Assembly (NCBI GenBank): GCA_963823095.1
Contig: CAWGKI010000001.1
Location: 1,426,001 to 1,490,000 of the forward strand
Source: CAIVVT01 sp963823095
GTDB taxonomy: Bacteria > Acidobacteriota > Terriglobia > Bryobacterales > Bryobacteraceae
Reading direction: 5' to 3'
DNA: 64,000 bases
Positions 8,364 to 17,414 of the stretch are shown piece by piece. The position numbers and the translations under genes are program-made. Each line of letters begins with the position of its first letter. Position 1 is the first letter of the stretch. Below the pieces are notes generated by a model. It did not search any database and was not told where the DNA came from. It was given only the letters and a program-made list of their open reading frames with translations.

Positions 8364-11097
8364 ATGGGCATACGCACAGTCTGGCTCGGCCCTCCAGGAG
8401 CGGGCAAAACCACCAGGATCCTCGACGCCGTGCGCTGGCGTCTACGGGAATTCCGCGACGACTTCCGTATCGTCGTGCCCACGGCCACCATGGCAGAGCA
8501 CTTGCGCAACGGCCTGGCCCGCGAAGGCCTCACGCTCCGTTCAAACACAATCACGACGGTGACCGGCCATGCCGGCGAACTTCGCCCGGACGCACGCCTG
8601 ATAAGCGCAACGGCTCTGGAGATGGGGCTCGAAGATGTGCTGTCTTCGAACTGTCCTCCGGCCTTCTCGAATACCCGTGAGATGCCGGGCTTTCTGGCCC
8701 AACTTGCCGCGACTCTCGAAGAGCTCATCAACGCCGGGTGCGACGCCTACACCTGGCAAGGTTTTCTCAGTCTGAAACACGACGTGAAACTGCTGTTGCG
8801 CGAATTAGGCGGCGTGTGGATTGAAGTTCAGGAGCGGCTCCGAGCGGGTGGACTCATCACGCGTCATGAGTGGCTGCGCGGCGCGGCCCAGGCTCTGCGC
8901 GACGGGGCCCTGCCCGGGGTGAGCACGTTCTACTGGGACGGATTCTCGCGTTTGGGCGCTGCTGAACTGGATCTTGTCTATGCGCACGGTGAGCGAGGCG
9001 ACGTTACGGTGAGTCTGCCGGCGTGGCCTGGCGCGGCGCGCGGCGGGTTGATCGCCCTGCGCCGGGCGGGCTTCGCAATTCGGCGGTTTCAGGCCGTGCG
9101 GCCCACGCCGCGCAGAGTTCTGGTTCGCCCTGCCACCGAGGACGACGAGGTTGTCGAGCTTGCCCGGCGAGTTCTGGAACACCATCGCTCGGGCCGCCCA
9201 TGGCACGAGATCGGGATCGTGGTCCGAGGGCGAGAGCCGTACGTCACACTGCTTGAGACGACATTCGCCCGCTTTGGAATCCCGGTGCGGCCTTACTTCG
9301 CCACGCCGCTTGAAGGCCATCCGGTCTCGCGGCTTTTTTCAGCCGCGCTGGAAGCGCTGAATTCCAGATGGAATTGGGAGCACGTCCTTACTGCCGCGCT
9401 TTCCCCCGCGGGCCTGGCTGGAGCTTCTCCGGCGGCGGCGCGCTTCGAGTACGCGGTGCGCGAGCAACTTCCGGGTGAGGGACTGGAACGCTTGCGAGCG
9501 ATGGCGGTCGCGATGAAGGACGCGGGACTGGTGGTCGATTTCCTGGACCGTCTGGGAAGCCTCGACGCCTGGCGCTCGGAAACGCTCACCCCGTCGGCCT
9601 GGGCCGGTCGCCTGAGCGGGCTGAATACTCTCCTCGATCCGCCGAGGCTCGAGGCGCAGAGTGCACTGACTCTTTCCCCCGAACGCATCTCCGTCTGGCG
9701 TGCCCGCGCCGCGGCCGCAAAAGCCTGGCTCGGAGCCATCTCCGAAACGGCTTCTTACCTTCCGGACCGGCCCATCGCCCTGGAAACGCTTCTGCGGTCC
9801 GCGAAGCCGGCGCTCCGCGACGCCACCATCCGCGGCTCCGAGTTCCGCCGCGACGCGGTCCGGTTGATCGACGCGCAGGAGGCACGGCAGTGGGAACTTC
9901 CCATCGTCTTCGTCTGCGGCCTGCTGGAAGGCGCCTTCCCGCGTGCGGCACGTCCCGACCCGATCCTGGGCGAGGCGTTGCGCGGTGCGCTTCGGCGCCG
10001 CCAGATCACGGTCCGCACGCGCTCCGAGCGCGACTCGGAAGAGCGCTTCCTGTTCGACGTAGCCATGTCGCGGGCAACCACCGAACTGGTGCTGAGTCAT
10101 CCCCGGCTCAACGAAAAAGGGGAAGAGACTCTGGGCGCGTTCGCACTCAGCACGGTGGAAGGACTCGTAGAAGAGCTGGTGCCGCCTTGCGATCTAGCTA
10201 CTCATCCAAGGGAAGCTCCGCTCGTTGCGCGCCCCTACTTGCGTTCTTCGGATTCGCTGGCAGGCTCTCGCGGCGCGGCACAAGAGTTTCTCTCCGACCG
10301 GCCTGGAGAAATTCCTCGAGTGCCCCTTCCAATTCTTCGCGGAAAACACGCTGAAGCTCGGCGATCCCCCCAAGGCTCCGGCCGAGCGCTTCGATCCGCT
10401 GGAACGGGGGACGCTGGTTCATGGGCTGCTGGCGCAGTATCACCGCCTGCATGGCGACCTGCCGCAGATGTTCCGCAAAGAGTGGGAGCGGACCCTCGCC
10501 AAACTTCGCGTACCACTGGGGTACCGTCTCGAACTCGAACGGATTCTGATTGAACGCAGCCTGAGAATGTATGCCCTGAATGCGCCCGAACATCCCGGCT
10601 GGGAACAGCGCATGGAAGAGAACTTCCAGATGCCGATTGCGAATTCGCAGGCCGGGCCGATTGAAGTGCGCGGGCGCATCGACCGCTACGAAGTAGCCGG
10701 GAACGGTGACTGCGTGGTCTACGATTACAAGTTCTCCCGGCCTTCGACCGTTGGTGTCATCGTCAAGGACGAGACGATGGGGCGGGGCCTGCAGGCCGGC
10801 ATCTACCTGCAGGCGATCGGGCGCAAGGGACTGCGGCCTCTGGCGTTCCATTATGTGGCAGTCAAGAGCGCCTGCGAGATGAAGGGTTGGGACAGCCGCT
10901 CGGATCTGGAATCGCTGACGACCAGCGCCGGAGAGCAGGCCGCGCGCGCCGCGGAAGAGATTCTGAACGGGCGCATCGCCGTCGCTCCCATCGACAGAGA
11001 CTCGTGCGCTTTCTGCGGCTTCATCGACGCCTGCCGGATTCGCGAGATCGGGTATGGTGGCGCCGCCGAGGCCGAAGCGGCGGGCGCGAGTGAATAG
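8364..11097 (+). CDS. addB: AddB-like helicase-nuclease subunit (apparent frameshift)
   Basis: Subunit B of an AddAB/RecBCD-type enzyme that resects double-strand breaks. The N-terminal helicase-like part has a Walker A motif (GPPGAGKTT, residues 9-17). The nuclease part has the PD-(D/E)xK-type core VRGRIDRYEV...VVYDYKFS. Four cysteines fit the iron-sulfur staple of AddB: one in LECPFQFF and three in DRDSCAFCGFIDACR. The reading frame changes by +1 somewhere in 10225-10290. The first frame is convincing up to LVARPYLRSSDS, and the second from RHKSFSPTGLEKF. Both halves are well conserved, so a sequence error or recent mutation is likelier than an old pseudogene. About 910 residues if joined. 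The AddA partner is not in the window. Confidence 0.78.
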
Positions 11098-11185
11098 GCA
11101 TCGGCAGGAGTCCTTTTCACCAGGACGTCGCCCGAGGGCGATGAATTATTCTCGTGTTCCTTAAAGTCGGATCGATAAGAGCCGT

Positions 11186-11428
11186 ATGGCTGACTTGTCG
11201 AATCCTCTTCAGGGAATCCAAAATGCGTCGGCGAACTTTGACCGGGCCGCATCGGGAATAGCCCGCGCAACAGTGCCACCCTCGGCGACTGAGTACCCGA
11301 GCGACACCGTCGATCTGTGCCGGGAGATCGTTGCCATCATACGAGCGAAGAATGAGCTTGCCGCCAATGCGAAGACCGCTCGCGTCGTCGACGAGATGAA
11401 TCGTGCCTCTCTGGACATGATCGGCTGA
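11186..11428 (+). CDS. Mini flagellar rod/hook-like protein (80 residues)
   Basis: The sequence resembles the two conserved ends of flagellar basal-body rod and hook proteins joined without the middle. Residues 5-27 (NPLQGIQNASANFDRAASGI) match the N-terminal 'ALSGL.AA...LD..ANNIAN' heptad helix. Residues 40-80 (DTVDLCREIVAIIRAKNELA then ANAKTARVVDEM) match the C-terminal 'VDL..E.V..I.AQRAYEANAKV..TADEM'. The usual rod proteins are at least 130 residues long. No other flagellar gene is nearby. Family assignment rests on these motifs alone. It may be an orphan rod-like subunit or an unrelated two-helix protein. ATG 11186 has only a weak ribosome site. Confidence 0.6.
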   Translation: MADLSNPLQGIQNASANFDRAASGIARATVPPSATEYPSDTVDLCREIVAIIRAKNELAANAKTARVVDEMNRASLDMIG

Positions 11429-11485
11429 GCGTGCCGCCAAGAAACTTGCGGGCCGTCTCCCGGGACCGGTAATCCCAGATAGTAT

Positions 11486-12866
11486 ATGAGCATGTCATCG
11501 GAACGCGATCACTCTTCCTCCCAGGTCTCCCGCCGGGATCTCTTGTGGAGCACAGTGGCTGGCGCAGGCGCTGCCTTAGTTGGCGTGAACCAGGAAGCTT
11601 CGGCCGCTCCACCGGCGGCGCCCGCGGCGCAGCACCGCTTAGTGGCCGGCATGCCCTTCGATGCGAAAAAGAACGTCCGCATGGCGCTGGTCGGCTGCGG
11701 CGGCCGGGGCGGCGGGATGCTGAGGGAGTACCTGAACGTCGAGAACCTGGAAGTGACGGCCGTTTGCGACCTGGTGAAGGATCATGCTCTCAAGGCGCAG
11801 GCGACGGTGGAGCGCGCGGGACGCAAGCCGCCAGCCATTTACGCCGGAGCTGAGCGCGATTTCGAAAAGCTCATGCAGCGCGACGACGTGGACTTCGCCT
11901 ACATCGCGTCTCCCTGGGACTGGCACGTTCCCATGGCGGTGGCGGCGATGGAGAACGGCAAGCACGCCTTTGTCGAGGTGCCGGCGGCGACTACGATCGA
12001 GGACTGCTGGAAGCTGGTGAATACATCTGAAAAGACGCGCCGCCATTGCATCATGCTCGAGAACTGCTGCTATGGCGAGAGCGAGTTGCTGGTGCTGAAC
12101 ATGGTCCGCGCCGGACTGTTCGGCGACCTGCTGCACGGCGAGGGCGCCTACCTGCACGACCTGCGCCGCATTCTCAACGAGGACCGCAGCGAAGGCCTGT
12201 GGAGGCGGCTACCCCATCTGACGCACAACGGCAATCTCTATCCGACGCACGGACTCGGGCCTGTCGCGAATTACATGAGCATCAACCGGGGCGACCGCTT
12301 CGATTACCTGGTTTCCATGAGTTCGCCCCAACGCGGGCTGGACGCCTGGCGCGAAGCGCACGTCCCCAAGGACAGCCCGAAGTGGAAAGAGAAATACATC
12401 TGCGGCGACCGCAACACGTCGCTGATCAAGACTGCGAACGGTCTCGACGATCACGCTGGTGCATGACGTCGTGAATGCGGAGCCTTACGACCGGCTCAAC
12501 CTGATCCAGGGCGTGAAGGGTATCTTCCGCGACTACCCGGCGCGTATCTACTTCGACGGCGCGGAAAAGGATGAATTTACACCGGTGGACAAGTACAAAG
12601 AGGAATACGGCCACCGGCTGTGGAAGTTGCAGGGCGAGCAGGCGCAGAAGCTGGGCGGCCACGGCGGCATGGATTTCCTGATGGTGTACCGGCTGGTGGA
12701 GTGCATGAAGCAAGGGATCGCGCCGGATATGGATGTGTACGATGCGGCCTCCTGGTGCGCGCCCGGTCCGTTGAGCGAGGCCTCCGTCAAATTGGGCAGC
12801 GCCCCGGTGAAGTTCCCCGATTTCACGCGCGGCCGGTGGAAAGAGAAGCGCGCCGGGCTGGCGTAA
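11486..12866 (+). CDS. Gfo/Idh/MocA family, GH109-type NAD-dependent glycosidase, Tat-exported (apparent frameshift)
   Basis: The N-terminus has a twin-arginine signal (SRRDLLWSTVAGAGAALVG). A Rossmann fold follows with VRMALVGCGGRGG, then the family lysine region GKHAFVEVPAA and the histidine-rich PHLTHNGNLYPTHGLGPV. These features, and the C-terminal YDRLNLIQGVKG...GHGGMDFLM, fit GH109 alpha-N-acetylgalactosaminidases, which use bound NAD for an oxidation-elimination mechanism. The frame shifts by +1 near 12440-12450, between KTANG and TLVHDVVNAEPYDR, so the gene is annotated across both frames (about 459 residues). GH109 enzymes act on GalNAc-containing glycans outside the cytoplasm. A related non-glycosidase oxidoreductase is the main alternative. 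Confidence 0.82.
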
Positions 12867-12872
12867 CCGGAA

Positions 12873-12907
12873 CGGAGCCGCGACCGTCAAGGAGCGGTTG
12901 TAGCGGT
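12873..12907 (+). repeat. Dispersed repeat, second copy of the 8258-8306 element
   Basis: CGGAGCCGCGACCGT followed by CAAGGAGCGGTTGTA matches the minus-strand reading of 8258-8306. The distal palindromic end is missing here. It lies seven bases after the GH109 stop. Confidence 0.55.
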
Positions 12908-12965
12908 ATTCTTCTGCGCGGCGCGCCGGTTCAAGGCATGTCAGAGCACGTAGTGTGTTCCACCA

Positions 12966-13005
12966 CCTTGCCGCTGACGCGGCAACTGAGCCGATCTGGA
13001 GATCG
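12966..13005. repeat. Two adjacent hairpins in the galT leader gap
   Basis: TTGCCGC-TGAC-GCGGCAA (12966-12983) is followed by GCCGATCT-GG-AGATCGGC (12988-13005). The perfect stem with a GG loop is the same design as the larger palindromic element at 14111. Together with the preceding repeat they fill the 207-base gap before galT. Confidence 0.55.
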
Positions 13006-13073
13006 GCGCTCCCAGGGCGTGCGAGCGCGAACGTCCTCGCTCCCGGTACGATGGCTCAGAGGAGCATTTTCGA

Positions 13074-14110
<1,037 letters not shown>

Positions 14111-14111
<1 letters not shown>

Positions 14112-14213
14112 TGGGGCGGCGCTCCAGCGCCGCGCGGGGTCTCCAGACCCCGCCACAAACTGAATTGGTTGCGGGGCTTGGAAGCCCCGCGCGGCGCTGG
14201 AGCGCCGCCCCAC
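14111..14213. repeat. Large palindromic element, four chained hairpins with 29-bp perfect outer arms
   Basis: The arms at 14111-14139 and 14185-14213 are perfect reverse complements over 29 bases (ends GTGGGGCGG and CCGCCCCAC). Each half also folds on itself. GGCGCT-CC-AGCGCC and GGGGTCT-CC-AGACCCC lie on the left, GGGGCTT-GG-AAGCCCC and GGCGCT-GG-AGCGCC on the right. It fills most of the galT to SGNH-gene gap and shares terminal sequence with 46140-46281 and 47017-47044. Confidence 0.9.
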
Positions 14214-14296
14214 TACAGACCATTGAAGTCTTGATAGGATGGGCGGTTGATCGCCCGGTTCGTTCCCGGCTTCGTTCCCGTTTAGGAGTGTTATCG

Positions 14297-16148
14297 ATGT
14301 TTCGACCTCTGGCTCTTGCGCTCGCATTTTCCGCGGCGCTGTTCGCTCAGGATTTCGCTTTGAAGAACGGCGACCGCGTCGTTTTCTATGGCGATTCCAT
14401 CACCGACCAAAGGCTATACTCGGTCTTCACCGAGACGTTCGTTCACACCCGCTACCCCAAGCTCGACGTGAACTTCGTCCACTCGGGCGTCGGCGGCGAT
14501 ACTGTCTACGGCGGCTGGGCCGGTCCCATCGAACTGCGCCTGAAGCGCGACGTCGCGCCTTACAAGCCGACGGTGGTGACCATCATGCTCGGCATGAATG
14601 ACGGCGGCTACCACCCGTTCGACCAGTCGACGATGGATCGCTACACCAGTGGCTATGAGAAGCTGATCCAGTTACTGAAGCAGGAGGCTCCCGGCGCCCG
14701 CATCACGCTGATTCAGCCGTCGCCCTACGACGAAGTCACTCGTCCGCCGATGAAGCGTGGAGGCTACAACACGTCGCTGGTGAAGATGAGCGAATTCCTG
14801 GCAACGCTGGCCGCGCGCGAACATTTCCTGCTGGCGGATTTCAACACGCCGCTCGTGAAGATGCTCGAAAAGGCCAACGCGGAGGACTTCGAGATCGCGC
14901 AGAAGATCATTCCGGACCGCGTGCATCCCGGCAACTCCGGCCACCTCGTCATGGCGGCCCAGTTGATGCAAGCGTGGGGCGTCGATGGCGAAGTTTCGAG
15001 CGTCGATATTTCCGCGAGTGGGTTCAACGTAGTCACGGGCCGGAATCCAAATCGCAAGGTAAAGCTGGAAGACGAAAAGTTAGGCGAAGCGATGTCCTGG
15101 ACGGCGACAGAAGAGTCGCTGCCAATGCCAGTTGATATGAACGATCCGGCGACGGATCTGGCTCTGCGCTCGGCTGGCTTCAACGAGGACTTCAACAACG
15201 AGGCACTCAGAGTACCCGCGCTGAAGGCCGGCTTCTGGGCCCTACGCATCGACGGCCAGCAGATCAGAGTCTTCCCCGCCGACGAACTTGCAAAGGGCGT
15301 GAACCTCGCCACGCTGCCGACGCCAATGTGGAAGCAAGCCCGGCTCGTACAGACCCTGGTGGAAAGGCGCGCGGAGATTCACAACGTCCGCTGGCGCTCG
15401 ATCGAAGTGCCGCTGGCCGACTACCAACTCAGCCAGGCCGCTCCGGCGATGGCCGCGCTCGACGCTCTCGATGCGGAGCTTGCCGCGCGTATCAAAGCCG
15501 AGTCGCAGCCGAAGCCGCACCAATTCGAACTCGTCAGCGTACCCGCGGAGGCGGCGAACATCCCGGCCGGATTCACGCCAATCTTCAATGGCAAGGATCT
15601 GACCGGTTGGCACGTCAGCCAAACCAATCATCACGGCAACTCGAAGGGCTGGACCGTGGAAAATGGCATTCTCACCGGTACGCAGGACCGGCCCGGCCAC
15701 GGCGGCATTCTGGTCACCGATAAGACCTACAAGAACTACGAGATCTACCTCGAAGTGAATCCCGACTGGGGTTGTGATGGCGGGCTGTTCCTGCGCTCCA
15801 CGGAAGCAGGCGAAGCTTACCAGGTGATGATCGACTATCTGCCCGGAGGCTCGGTCGGTGGCGTCTACGGGGAGGGGCTGAAGGATGTAGCCGCCTTCGC
15901 CGCGCCCGGCTGGGAGAAGCACTGGAAGAAGGGCGAGTGGAATACAATCCGCGCCCGGATTGAGGGCGACATACCCGCGCATCACGGTGTGGATGAACGG
16001 CGACCGCATCACGAATTGGTCCGACACGGCGAACCACCTGCCCGGCGGCGTCCTGGATGGCCACATCGCGGTGCAGGTCCACATGGGCAATCGCTGGGTG
16101 GAGGGCGGCAAGCACCGCTTCCGCAACATCGCCATTCGCGAGTTGTGA
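14297..16148 (+). CDS. Exported SGNH esterase fused to a DUF1080 (3-keto-disaccharide hydrolase) domain (apparent frameshift)
   Basis: The protein begins with a signal peptide (MFRPLALALAFSAALFAQ). The SGNH/GDSL domain has VVFYGDSITD (catalytic Ser), SGVGGDTV, MLGMNDGG and the DRVHPGNSGH Asp-His pair. From about residue 430 a DUF1080 lectin-like beta-sandwich domain follows (GFTPIFNGKDLTGWHV...GILVTDKTYKNYEIYLEV). The frame shifts by +1 at about 15974-15976: dropping one C from the CCC there restores DIPRITVWMNGD and the normal DUF1080 end (RFRNIAIREL). ATG 14297 has AGGAG eight bases upstream, although the frame is open from 14111 through the palindrome. The likely role is deacylation or cleavage of sugars in the periplasm. 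Confidence 0.85.
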
Positions 16149-16202
16149 GTCACCGGTCGCAGCATCAGGTTTTGGGAGCCGACATCGGCGTCATGGCGAG
16201 GT

Positions 16203-16291
16203 CAAAAGGGAACCTGAGATTCCCTTTTGCTTCTTCTCGCCCTGTAGAATCAGCGGCTTGTGGAATAAAAGGGAACCTGGGGTTCCCTTTT
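16203..16291. terminator. Two tandem hairpins with related stems
   Basis: CAAAAGGGAA...TTCCCTTTTG (16203-16229, loop CCTGAGA) and AAAAGGGAACC-TGG-GGTTCCCTTTT (16267-16291) have nearly the same stem sequence and T-rich 3' sides. They lie 55 and 119 bases after the SGNH gene stop. They could act as bidirectional rho-independent terminators or be remnants of a short repeat. The 766-base gap from 16149 to 16914 holds these, a dispersed repeat and a promoter. Confidence 0.55.
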
Positions 16292-16409
16292 GCCCAATGC
16301 CACCCAACCCTGCGTGCCGCCTCCAGCATTCGGGGTCGGGGCCGGTCGTACCATTCGGCCCACGTGATCTTGTGAGAAACAAAATGCGCCGACCGCTCGC
16401 CCGAAAAGG

Positions 16410-16648
16410 GTGTGCGACATAGAAGTGGAACCGCTGCGAGCGCCGTGGGGCCGGCCGGCACTCTGCACGGCGGTTGCCTACCGCCGCAGTCTCGCGCCAA
16501 CGTGCCGGTTGGCCGATTGCCAATCGGCCGCAGCTTGCCAAGCTGCCCACAATAGCACCCACTGCCTTGCGTGCCCATACGCCCGGCCTCCGGCCACCTT
16601 GCCAGGGAATCGCGCTTGCCTCTAATCCTATGTCGCGCACCCTTGCGG
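16410..16648. repeat. Dispersed about 240-base structured repeat, copy A
   Basis: This aligns along its whole length with 38381-38637 in the same orientation. Shared blocks include AGTGGAACCGCTG, GCCGTGGGG, GCGGTTGCCTACCGCCG, GTCTCGCGCCAACGT, TTCTGCCTTGCG/CACTGCCTTGCG and TTGCCAGGGAAT. Internal hairpins include GGCCGATTGCCAATCGGCC and GCAGCTTGCCAAGCTGC. Chance open frames on both strands have no family signature. Confidence 0.75.
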
Positions 16649-16851
16649 AATGCAGCTCGGGACGCTGCCATCGGATCGCACGCAGCAACCCCGCTGCTGG
16701 TGAGTAGCCCGAGGATTCTTCCATGGGCCGCAGCCGGAGCGTATTTGCGCTATCGCACGCGCTCATCAGTGCAGCGAGCGTGAGGAAATGAAGGGCTCAA
16801 GGCTGGAAGAGGATCTTTCGTACAGGGTGTGGAAAGGAGCGCTCTTCGTCG

Positions 16852-16880
16852 TTGACACCCGAATAGTTCGCTCTTACAAT
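16852..16880 (+). promoter_or_regulatory. Strong sigma70-type promoter for the copper-receptor operon
   Basis: TTGACA (16852-16857) and TACAAT (16875-16880) are separated by exactly 17 bases, the best promoter match I noticed in the window. Just downstream, CAGTT-AATAAG-AACTG (16889-16904) is an inverted repeat in an AT-rich stretch. It lies near the expected transcription start and is a candidate operator. The next gene starts at 16915. Confidence 0.7.
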
Positions 16881-16914
16881 CAGCTATTCAGTTAATAAGA
16901 ACTGATTATCTTTA

Positions 16915-17331
16915 ATGATCTTGACGGAACAGGCGCGAGCACTCAGCACCAGCACGGTCCGCCGTGCGATGTCGGCTTTGCTCCTGCTCGTCTTCCTGTT
17001 TTTCACTGCGACGCCTCTGGCCCCCGCGTTCTTCGCAACCACCAGACCGGCCTGCCGCTGCTGTGCACCTGGAAAGTGCCATTGCCGCCACCAGAGTCCC
17101 ACGACTCCCGGCAATACGATTGCGCCAAGAGTCCAATGCCGCAGCGGTTGCGGCAGTATGGGGCAGACTGCAACCGGGCTCAGGCTGGTTGCACCATCCT
17201 CGACGCCCGCTCATTTCGCGCCGCTCGCTGACTCAGGATTCCGCCTCGACGCTTCCGCCTCGCAGCCGGTCCATCGCGCGCCCGATCCGCTTCAACAACG
17301 TCCCCCTCCCTGCCAACGACTGTTCGCCTAG
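16915..17331 (+). CDS. Small exported Cys/His-rich protein upstream of a TonB receptor
   Basis: A 138-residue protein. After about 18 residues comes a hydrophobic segment (ALLLLVFLFFTATPLAPAFF), then a metal-ligand-like cluster ACRCCAPGKCHCRH and further cysteines (VQCRSGCGS). The remainder is Pro/Ser-rich. I do not recognise a family. Small Cys/His-rich exported proteins upstream of copper TonB receptors are known in other bacteria, and the adjacent receptor carries a copper-type motif, so a role in metal binding is inferred. ATG 16915 has no clear ribosome site, and ATG at 16969, just before the hydrophobic segment, is an alternative start. Confidence 0.5.
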   Translation: MILTEQARALSTSTVRRAMSALLLLVFLFFTATPLAPAFFATTRPACRCCAPGKCHCRHQSPTTPGNTIAPRVQCRSGCGSMGQTATGLRLVAPSSTPAHFAPLADSGFRLDASASQPVHRAPDPLQQRPPPCQRLFA

Positions 17332-17414
17332 TCAGCATCCAGCCCGGTTCGAAGCGCATCCGCGTCTCCGGCCGCAGTTGAGCAGTGTGTCTGGGAGAGA
17401 GAAAAGGGGCAACT

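Noticed and set aside
16165..16671. Open frames on the minus strand over copy A of the dispersed repeat, and the equivalent at 38161-38622
   Set aside because: The peptides resemble each other only because the DNA is a repeat. They have no family signature, start codons differ, and the sequence is better explained by hairpins.
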